Source: Ignavibacteriota bacterium (GTDB lineage: Bacteria > Bacteroidota > Ignavibacteria > UBA10030 > SZUA-254). From it: DNA of 5,164 nucleotides. Numbering within the stretch: position 1 is the stretch's first letter; each line of letters opens with the position of its first letter. Where the stretch lies: NCBI GenBank assembly GCA_016191715.1, contig JACPVN010000390.1, positions 1 through 5,164 of the forward strand, given 5' to 3'. A model generated the notes under the pieces. It ran no database searches, was not told the origin of the DNA, and saw nothing but the letters and a program-made list of their open reading frames with translations. This document shows positions 1-5,164 of the stretch, piece by piece. A program made the position numbers and the translations under genes.

Positions 1-1932
1 GAACGGAACGGATTTCTTTTGCCCAAAGAAGTGTTCGCAGGTTGGGGCTGGGATGCAACTCCCGGATATATTCCAACATTTGATAATTTCTTTGCTTCTG
101 CCCGATATGCAGTGAACGGTTCATCGAACAATGATACAACGACAGATGTCGGATATTCCATCGAGTTAAGAATTGATTTGGACAGTTTGGGATACAATGC
201 AAACGGTTCCGGCGATGATGTGATTGAACTGAACTTCTCGATTTGGGATGCCGACTGGAATTGGCCCAACGATCCTGCGAGATTTTCATCCAACAAAACA
301 TGGTGGCAAAATCCCTGGAATAATCTCGGAAACAATGTTGCGAGAGTGTATGTCAATCCGAATGTAACAATCAACTCGACAGGTCCGTTTAATGAACCTG
401 AGCAGGATATAACTATATCTAACGGTGAAGATCATCCTTCTCCGACGATTGATGGAAATTTGTCTGAAGGTGTTTGGTCGAATCTTTCTTCATTCGATGT
501 TCATTTCGGCGATGTAGCACTTCGTGCAACCTATCCAAGCATCGGAAAATATCGAAGCGGTGAATGGCAAGGTGGTGGATATCCAAATCCTGTCGTTGAC
601 CCGGGCAATGCAACAGTGAAATGGTTCTTCAAGGGTGACAAACTGTATGTCGGTGTTGAGATTAGCGATGAACTCGTCCAAAGCGATGCAAGCGATGACT
701 GGCTGGATGGAATTCAACTCAGCGTAACAATTCCGAACGAACGCAACGGCGATAACACGATGAAAGCAGTACGCTACGGCGTACGTGTTGACAGCGTTTC
801 CAAAGGGGGTAAAGCCGCAATCTGGGATTTGACCGAAATGGTTGACAGCGGAAAAGCATGGTATGGCTTAGCATTAAAAGGTGCAACAACGATTGATGAC
901 CCAAGTGATGTGGACGAAGGGTACACAATTGAATTGTGCATTGACCTTACCAAGATTGGATACGAAGCGGGTTCACCCGATAAGATGGTCTTGCTCGGAT
1001 TCAGTTATCTCGACGGAGACAAGTTCACCAACACAGCGAACGATTATGGAACGAGAACATGGTGGTTCCGTGAGTGGCCCTGGGCGTGCGCCCCCGCATG
1101 GTGCTTACTTGAAAATAGTTCCAAAGTCAGCGGTGCAACCACGCTTTCTGTTGCAATGGCGGATAAGTGGAATTTAATTTCCGTCCCTGTTACGGTTGGT
1201 GATTATGCAAAGACCACGTTGTTCCCGTCTTCAACGTCTGATGCGTTCGCATATTCAGGTGGTTATAATCCAACCACGATACTTGATAACGGACCGGGAT
1301 ACTGGTTGAAGTTCAACGGCAATCAATCTGTTTCGTTGAACGGAACAATCAAAACCGATGATACAGTAACTGTTGTTGCCGGATGGAATCTCATCGGTTC
1401 GGTTACGTATTCAATTCCTGTTGCAAATATTCTTTCAATACCCGGCGGATTAGTAACGTCGAATTTCTTCTCTTATGCAAACGGATATAATGAAGCAACG
1501 ACTATTGACCCGGGAAAAGCATATTGGGTGAAAGTAAGCGGTGCGGGACAGTTGTTACTTCAGTCAAATCCGACATTCGCGGCAAACAGAATAAAAATTG
1601 TTCCGACGAATGAATTACCGCCGCCACCTCCGCGCGATCTTACTGAAGAAGAGAAAACGCTTCCCACTGTGTTCGCGGTTCATCAGAACTATCCGAATCC
1701 TTTCAACCCGACAACATCAATTCGTTTCGATTTACCGGAACAACAAAAAGTCATGTTAAAGGTGTATGATATTCTTGGACGTGAAGTGGTGACATTATTG
1801 AACAACGAAGAAATGAATGCAGGTGTACATTCAGTTCAGTTCTCCGGTAATAATATCGCAAGCGGAATGTATTACTATCGTCTGCAAGCAGGCGAGAAGG
1901 TTGAAGTACGAAAAATGTTGTTGACAAAGTAA
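1..1932 (+). CDS. Secreted multidomain protein with CBM9-like domains and T9SS C-terminal sorting domain (5' truncated)
   Basis: The frame is open from base 1, so the gene begins before the window; the TTG at 19 is probably internal. Residues below count from that TTG (637 to the TAA stop at 1930-1932). Residues 1-120 look like the C-terminal part of a CBM9/DOMON-like beta-sandwich (GYSIELRIDL near 46-54, then a WW-rich strand). Residues about 140-375 are a second copy, with a typical opening PTIDGNLSEGVW (142-153), LYVGVEISDE, DDWLDGIQLSV and GYTIELCIDL (near 302-310). Two WNLI modules follow (W384-about 455, W456-about 515), each with GYN and YW motifs. Then comes a five-proline hinge (534-538) and a T9SS type A sorting domain (about 551-637: NYPNPFNPTT, DILGREV, GMYYYRL, basic tail). 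Known biology: CBM9-like domains bind sugars and the tail directs export through the outer membrane by T9SS. Glycan binding here is inferred. No catalytic domain is visible, but one could lie in the missing N-terminus. No terminator with a T-run directly follows the stop. Confidence 0.9.
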   Translation, partial: ERNGFLLPKEVFAGWGWDATPGYIPTFDNFFASARYAVNGSSNNDTTTDVGYSIELRIDLDSLGYNANGSGDDVIELNFSIWDADWNWPNDPARFSSNKTWWQNPWNNLGNNVARVYVNPNVTINSTGPFNEPEQDITISNGEDHPSPTIDGNLSEGVWSNLSSFDVHFGDVALRATYPSIGKYRSGEWQGGGYPNPVVDPGNATVKWFFKGDKLYVGVEISDELVQSDASDDWLDGIQLSVTIPNERNGDNTMKAVRYGVRVDSVSKGGKAAIWDLTEMVDSGKAWYGLALKGATTIDDPSDVDEGYTIELCIDLTKIGYEAGSPDKMVLLGFSYLDGDKFTNTANDYGTRTWWFREWPWACAPAWCLLENSSKVSGATTLSVAMADKWNLISVPVTVGDYAKTTLFPSSTSDAFAYSGGYNPTTILDNGPGYWLKFNGNQSVSLNGTIKTDDTVTVVAGWNLIGSVTYSIPVANILSIPGGLVTSNFFSYANGYNEATTIDPGKAYWVKVSGAGQLLLQSNPTFAANRIKIVPTNELPPPPPRDLTEEEKTLPTVFAVHQNYPNPFNPTTSIRFDLPEQQKVMLKVYDILGREVVTLLNNEEMNAGVHSVQFSGNNIASGMYYYRLQAGEKVEVRKMLLTK

Positions 1933-1944
1933 CGTCAATAAGAC

Positions 1945-2050
1945 TTGGAGTATTGGAGTAACGGAGAGTGGAATGATGGAGTATCGGGTGATTGGAGCGT
2001 TGGAGTATTACAACATAATACTCCAACACTCCCTAACTCTAACTCTCCGC
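1945..2050. repeat. Octamer-period array (TTGGAGTA-like) that inverts into an imperfect palindrome
   Basis: Starting 12 bases after the upstream stop, GG dinucleotides recur at 1947, 1955, 1963, 1970, 1978, 1986, 1994 and 2002, an 8-bp period with a single 7-bp step. Exact TTGGAGTA units start at 1945, 1953 and 2000; variants are ACGGAGAG, ATGGAGTA, TCGGGTGA and TTGGAGCG. After a short turn the complementary motif CTCC/CTCT appears at 2021, 2029, 2037 and 2045, again every 8 bp. The outer arms CGGAGAGT (1962-1969) and ACTCTCCG (2042-2049) are perfect reverse complements. The sequence shows the array directly; its function is unknown. From memory, similar TGGAGT-rich intergenic repeats occur in Ignavibacteria-like draft genomes, but I could not verify this. 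It has no spacers, so it is not a CRISPR array. Confidence 0.8.
1994..2032. other. Strong hairpin at the centre of the octamer array
   Basis: GTTGGAGTATTA (1999-2010) pairs perfectly with TAATACTCCAAC (2016-2027) around a 5-base loop. After one C/A mismatch the stem continues for four more pairs (GGAG 1994-1997 with CTCC 2029-2032), giving 16 pairs in a 17-position arm. It lies 62 bases after the stop codon of the secreted-protein gene. No T-run follows it, so it is not a classical rho-independent terminator. It could still stabilise the 3' end of the mRNA or form a cruciform in DNA. Confidence 0.7.
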
Positions 2051-2107
2051 ACCACTATAATTACTGACTCCATTGTTTCGAACTAATGTAATTTGAAGTA
2101 TCTTGCA

Positions 2108-2189
2108 CGGGTAAGTTCGTTCGGTCAGTTCTATCAGTGTTGTTGCGGTGGAATGGTTACGATAGCGATTCGTCTGAACGAACTTCCCG
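2108..2189 (+). promoter_or_regulatory. Long-range 16-bp stem, candidate structured leader or small RNA upstream of the receptor gene
   Basis: The arm at 2108-2124 (CGGGTAAGTTCGTTCGG) pairs with 2174-2189 (CTGAACGAACTTCCCG). This gives 16 base pairs, including one G-T wobble, with a single bulged T at 2112. The 49-base interior holds a possible inner helix, CTATC (2131-2135) with GATAG (2161-2165). Pairing this long is unlikely by chance in such a short gap, so RNA structure or a small palindromic element is likely. I checked for cobalamin and TPP riboswitch boxes and found none. Function and strand are inferred from its position ahead of the TonB-dependent receptor. It could equally be a remnant of an inverted-repeat element. 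Confidence 0.5.
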
Positions 2190-2267
2190 GCAGGTTTAAA
2201 ATTTTTGTACATAAGATAAGACTAAACAAAATCACATCGGTGCAGTTTCAGCATCATTTCTCCTCTA

Positions 2268-2316
2268 ACAGGGCAGGGGTGTTTTTTGGGTGATTTCGCC
2301 TCTGCCTGTTTTTATT
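2268..2316 (+). terminator. Rho-independent-terminator-like hairpin in the receptor leader (possible attenuator)
   Basis: ACAGGGCAGGGG (2268-2279) pairs with CCTCTGCCTGT (2299-2309). This gives 11 base pairs, one of them a G-T wobble, with one bulged G, and a run of five T (2309-2313) then ATT follows immediately. Hairpin plus T-run is the signature of an intrinsic terminator on the + strand. Only about 25 bases separate it from the receptor ATG, and these include the Shine-Dalgarno, so a receptor promoter downstream of it is hard to fit. It may therefore attenuate receptor transcription, or end a short independent RNA. The 19-base loop is larger than usual, which lowers confidence. Confidence 0.5.
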
Positions 2317-2328
2317 CTACGATTCAAA

Positions 2329-2333
2329 TAAGG
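2329..2333 (+). promoter_or_regulatory. Shine-Dalgarno site of the TonB-dependent receptor
   Basis: TAAGG lies eight bases before the ATG at 2342, at a normal ribosome-binding distance. It supports that start, as does the signal peptide that begins directly there. It is just downstream of the terminator-like hairpin and not part of its stem, so that hairpin would not hide the site directly. Confidence 0.6.
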
Positions 2334-2341
2334 TTGAACGA

Positions 2342-4993
2342 ATGATACGACTGAGTTTTCATCGTGTAATAGTTCTCGAAATACTATTCTTGTTGTTTTC
2401 TGGTCTGACAAGTTCTACATTTGCAGGCACAACAGGAAAACTTTCAGGAAGAGTTCTTGACAAAAATAAGAATGCGCTTCCAAGCGCGAATATTATTATT
2501 GTCGGAACCAACCTTGGAGCGGCATCCGATATCGAAGGCTATTATTCGATTATCAATATGCCTCCCGGAAAATACAAAGTGCAGTTCAGTATAGTTGGGT
2601 ATCGTACGTACATCGTGCAGGATATTCTCATCACAACAAACAACACGACAAAGTTAGATGCTGAGTTGGAAGAAAGTGTTGTTACCACTGATGCGGTTGT
2701 TGTTACGGCTCAGCGTCCCGTAGTGGATGTCAATCTGACAAGTTCGATTCAATCATTAACGAGCAAAGAAATTGAAACACTCCCTGTACAGGATGTTCAG
2801 GATGTCGTGAACCTGCAAGCCGGTGTTGTTGACGGACATTTTCGCGGAGGAAGAATCGGGGAAGTGCAGTATCAGGTGAACGGCGTTACGGTGAACAACG
2901 CGTACGATAATTCTTCTTCGCTTCGTCTCGACCGTTCGTTGATTCAGGAAGTGCAGGTTATCAGCGGAACGTTTGATGCGGAGTACGGGCAGGCAATGAG
3001 TGGAGTTGTCAACGCGGTGTTGAAAAGCGGTTCGGAACAATACAGTTGGAATGCAGAAATGTACGCCGGAACGTATCTCTTCACAGGTTTGGATAAGCGG
3101 GTGATTCCGTATACGTTTCGTCCGGCGGAACTTCAGAATTATCAGTTCAGTCTCAGCGGGCCATTTTTGTTTGATAAAACTTTTTTCGTCGTAAATGCAC
3201 GGCGATACATCAACTATGATTATTTCTACGGCGAGAGAAGATTTCTCCCGACCGACAGTTCGAATTTTGAAAAAAAGATTTTCCTCCCAACCGGCGACGG
3301 AACGGAAGTCCCGCTCGGTTTCGGTAAAGAAGTTTCCGGATTGGCAAAGATTACCAATCGTTCACTCGAAGGCATCGAACTCAGTTATCAGGCAATCGTG
3401 AATAAAGTGGAAAGCAAACGGGCGAACTTCGGATTCCGGTTCCTACCCGATGCAACTACACAGCAACAAACGTTTTCCATCGTTCACGGACTCGACCTGA
3501 CGCATACGCTTTCGAACTCGACGTTTTATAATCTCAGTCTGCGCCAAAATTATTTCGATTACACCGACTACGCATTCGAAGATATGTACGACCCGCGCTA
3601 CTACGATGCCGGTCCGCTCATGACCGATGCAGGATATGAATACGGTGCGGTTGTTCAGGGATATGATCTCGGAAGATTTCTTCAGCGAACGGATTCGTAT
3701 GTGTTGAAAGGCGCTCTGACAAGTCAAATCACACGCGAACATCAGATGAAAGTAGGAATCGAAGCGCAGTTTTCTCATGTGAAGTTCGGCGTACCGGGCT
3801 ACATCGTGCAGACCAATGTTGACGGTGTGGAAATTCTCAAGCCGCGAAGCAACGAACCGCCCGATTATCCCAACCCGAAAACCTATCATCCCGTTACGTT
3901 GTCAGGATATGTGCAAGACCAAGTTGAGTGGAACGATTTGAACCTGCGAGCGGGTGTTCGAGCAGAATATTTTGATGCAATGGATTCACTGCCGGGCGAT
4001 TTGCAGAATCCGGCAAACTCGATCGCCGGCGCGCCGGTGATGCCACAGAAAGCAACGAAAGCAAAAACTTCCGTCTCACCCCGGCTCGGCATTTCGTATC
4101 CCATCACGACGACTGCCGCTCTTTTCTTTGCTTATGGACATTTTTATCAATATCCCGGTTTAGGTCAAGTCTTCACTAATTCCGATTACTCGGTTCTCGA
4201 ACGACTTCAGGCGGGCGGCATCAGTTACGGTGTGATGGGAAATCCCGACATCAAACCGGAGCGAACAATTCAATATGAATTTGGATACAAGCACGAGATT
4301 TCAGAATTTCTCGGCATGGACATGAGCATTTTCTATAAAGATATTCGCGACTTGCTCGGAGTTGAATTTATCACAACCTATTCCGTCGCAGAGTATGCGC
4401 GGCTGACGAATGTGGATTTTGGAAACGTGCTTGGATTTACTATTACATTCGACCAACGGCAAATCGGTTTGCTCAGCATATCGCTTGATTATACATATCA
4501 AAAAGCACAGGGGAATTCGAGCGACTCGCGGGAAACAGCAACACGTGCCTCCGCAGGCGAAGACCCGCGCCCGCGTCAGATTCCGTTGGCGTGGGACCAA
4601 CGGCACACGCTCAATCTTACTGTGATCCTTCAGGAAACGGATAACTTTTCTGCGAGTGCTGTGTTAAGGTACGGAAGCGGTCAACCTTACACACCATCCA
4701 TCGGTTCAGGTTTTGGCGCAGGATTGGAAACAAACTCCGGTAGAAAAGACAATGCTGTGGTGATTGATGTGAGAGGTGAGAAATATTTTTCGTTGGCGGG
4801 AATTCGGATGAGTTTGTTCGCACGTGTATTCAATCTTCTTGATACACGTTTCAACAACGGATTTGTTTTTACCGATACAGGAAGTCCCGATTACACGCTC
4901 AACCCTGTTGGGAACATCGGAACACTCATCAATCCTCAGCGCTACTTCCCGCCGAGAAGAATTGAAATTGGAATTTCTTTGAACTCGTTATGA
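2342..4993 (+). CDS. TonB-dependent outer-membrane receptor with carboxypeptidase-regulatory-like N-terminal domain
   Basis: This complete 883-residue protein is an outer-membrane transporter that uses TonB-ExbBD energy to import a bound ligand. Residues 1-28 form a signal peptide (HR, a hydrophobic core, then STFA with likely cleavage before G29). Residues about 32-112 are a carboxypeptidase-regulatory-like domain (GKLSGRVLD, ALPSANIIIVGT, GYYSIINMPPGKYKVQFS). A TonB-box-like VVVTAQRP (119-126) leads into the plug, about 118-232, with QVNGVTVNN (178-186) and DAEYGQAMSGVVN (212-224). The rest is the beta-barrel, with YGHFYQYPG (598-606), NPDIKPERT (634-642), WDQRHTL (751-757), NLLDTRF (831-837) and a C-terminal strand PRRIEIGISLNSL. 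The domain order resembles SusC, but the protein is shorter than typical SusC, lacks a clear SusC/RagA plug signature and shows no SusD gene next to it. The substrate cannot be told from sequence; siderophore, cobalamin, glycan or peptide are all possible. The gene follows a structured leader with a terminator-like hairpin. Confidence 0.93.
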   Translation: MIRLSFHRVIVLEILFLLFSGLTSSTFAGTTGKLSGRVLDKNKNALPSANIIIVGTNLGAASDIEGYYSIINMPPGKYKVQFSIVGYRTYIVQDILITTNNTTKLDAELEESVVTTDAVVVTAQRPVVDVNLTSSIQSLTSKEIETLPVQDVQDVVNLQAGVVDGHFRGGRIGEVQYQVNGVTVNNAYDNSSSLRLDRSLIQEVQVISGTFDAEYGQAMSGVVNAVLKSGSEQYSWNAEMYAGTYLFTGLDKRVIPYTFRPAELQNYQFSLSGPFLFDKTFFVVNARRYINYDYFYGERRFLPTDSSNFEKKIFLPTGDGTEVPLGFGKEVSGLAKITNRSLEGIELSYQAIVNKVESKRANFGFRFLPDATTQQQTFSIVHGLDLTHTLSNSTFYNLSLRQNYFDYTDYAFEDMYDPRYYDAGPLMTDAGYEYGAVVQGYDLGRFLQRTDSYVLKGALTSQITREHQMKVGIEAQFSHVKFGVPGYIVQTNVDGVEILKPRSNEPPDYPNPKTYHPVTLSGYVQDQVEWNDLNLRAGVRAEYFDAMDSLPGDLQNPANSIAGAPVMPQKATKAKTSVSPRLGISYPITTTAALFFAYGHFYQYPGLGQVFTNSDYSVLERLQAGGISYGVMGNPDIKPERTIQYEFGYKHEISEFLGMDMSIFYKDIRDLLGVEFITTYSVAEYARLTNVDFGNVLGFTITFDQRQIGLLSISLDYTYQKAQGNSSDSRETATRASAGEDPRPRQIPLAWDQRHTLNLTVILQETDNFSASAVLRYGSGQPYTPSIGSGFGAGLETNSGRKDNAVVIDVRGEKYFSLAGIRMSLFARVFNLLDTRFNNGFVFTDTGSPDYTLNPVGNIGTLINPQRYFPPRRIEIGISLNSL

Positions 4994-4995
4994 AA

Positions 4996-5048
4996 TCTGA
5001 CATAAACATGAATGTGAAACGATCGAAGCAATTGCTCTCTGACATAAA
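4996..5048. repeat. 11-bp direct repeat downstream of the receptor
   Basis: TCTGACATAAA occurs at 4996-5006 and again at 5038-5048, 42 bases apart start to start. The first copy begins two bases after the receptor stop codon. It could be a protein-binding pair or a target-site-like scar, but the evidence is only the repetition itself. Confidence 0.4.
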
Positions 5049-5065
5049 AAATATTACAGACATTG

Positions 5066-5164
5066 TCATTCTGAGAGAACCCACTTTAGTGGATGGCCGA
5101 AGAATCGCACCGGTTGGAAAGTATTATGGATTCTTCACCCCGCTGAAGCGGGGATTCAGAATGA
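5066..5164. repeat. REP-like nested inverted-repeat element at the window end
   Basis: The outer arms TCATTCTGA (5066-5074) and TCAGAATGA (5156-5164) are perfect reverse complements. Inside them, GAAGAATC (5099-5106) pairs with GATTCTTC (5129-5136). Two local hairpins fill the gaps: CCACTTTAGTGG (5081-5092) and CCCCGCTGAAGCGGGG (5138-5153). The result is a cloverleaf-like fold of four nested or adjacent stems. Elements with TCATTCTGA ends and GAAGAATC cores are, from general knowledge, common dispersed intergenic repeats in several bacterial phyla. The right arm reaches the last base, so the element may extend by a base or more. No T-run follows the GC-rich hairpin within the window, so a terminator role is not shown. 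Confidence 0.75.

Noticed and set aside
19..21. TTG as the start codon of the secreted-protein gene
   Set aside because: The same frame is open back to base 1 and the first CBM9-like domain is incomplete at its N-terminus, with no signal peptide, so the real start is upstream of the window.
1751..2029. 92-codon minus-strand frame
   Set aside because: It is antisense to the T9SS sorting domain and its N-terminal half is only a translation of the octamer repeat.
1945..2050. CRISPR array
   Set aside because: The repeat unit is only 8 bp, with no unique spacers and with an inversion in the middle.
2200..2207. Bacteroidetes-type promoter -7 element (AATTTTTG versus TANNTTTG)
   Set aside because: It misses the key T of the TA pair and I see no suitably spaced upstream TTTG element, so it is not strong enough to call.
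2093..2293. 66-codon + strand frame with a TTG start in the intergenic region
   Set aside because: It has no Shine-Dalgarno or recognisable domain, and it overlaps both the 16-bp stem and the terminator-like hairpin, which explain the sequence better.
2090..2341. Cobalamin or TPP riboswitch controlling the receptor
   Set aside because: I found no B12-box, GCCACTG or CTGAGA-type conserved segments; the long stem is real but does not match these families by eye.
3443..3889. 148-codon minus-strand frame inside the receptor gene
   Set aside because: It lies wholly antisense to well-supported barrel coding sequence and has no domain features; it reads as a codon-composition shadow.
5138..5153. 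Intrinsic terminator of the receptor gene
   Set aside because: The GC-rich hairpin CCCCGCTGAAGCGGGG is strong, but no T-run follows and it is better explained as an arm of the REP-like element.

Overview
The window looks like a fragment of a Gram-negative genome from the Fibrobacteres-Chlorobi-Bacteroidetes (FCB) group. An Ignavibacteria-like or related member seems more likely than a classical Bacteroides. The evidence is a C-terminal type IX secretion (T9SS) sorting domain beginning NYPNPFNPTT, a TonB-dependent outer-membrane receptor with an N-terminal carboxypeptidase-regulatory-like domain, moderate GC content judged by eye, and structured intergenic repeats. No 16S or housekeeping gene is present, so this placement is inference.

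Layout, all genes on the + strand. Positions 1-1932 hold the 3' part of a large secreted protein whose true start lies before the window. It carries two CBM9/DOMON-like carbohydrate-binding domains (the first incomplete), two copies of a roughly 72-residue WNLI...GYN...YW module, a proline-rich hinge and a T9SS sorting domain. Positions 1933-2341 are non-coding and unusually structured. They contain an 8-bp-period array built on TTGGAGTA that inverts halfway and forms a large imperfect palindrome (1945-2050), a 16-bp long-range stem (2108-2189), and a terminator-like hairpin with a T-run (2268-2316) only about 25 nt before the next start codon. In 2051-2107 I see nothing I can name. Positions 2342-4993 hold a complete 883-residue TonB-dependent receptor with a signal peptide and a good Shine-Dalgarno. 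Positions 4994-5164 hold an 11-bp direct repeat and a nested multi-hairpin REP-like element whose outer arm ends on the last base of the window.

The first gene would be exported by T9SS and displayed or released at the cell surface, where its CBM9-like domains could bind glycans. The second would use TonB energy to import a ligand across the outer membrane. They may cooperate, but the 409-bp structured gap argues for separate transcription, and no SusD-like partner is visible. The window shows no complete new system. The most interesting material is the non-coding DNA: the octamer palindrome, the candidate structured leader or small RNA upstream of the receptor, and the terminal repeat element.
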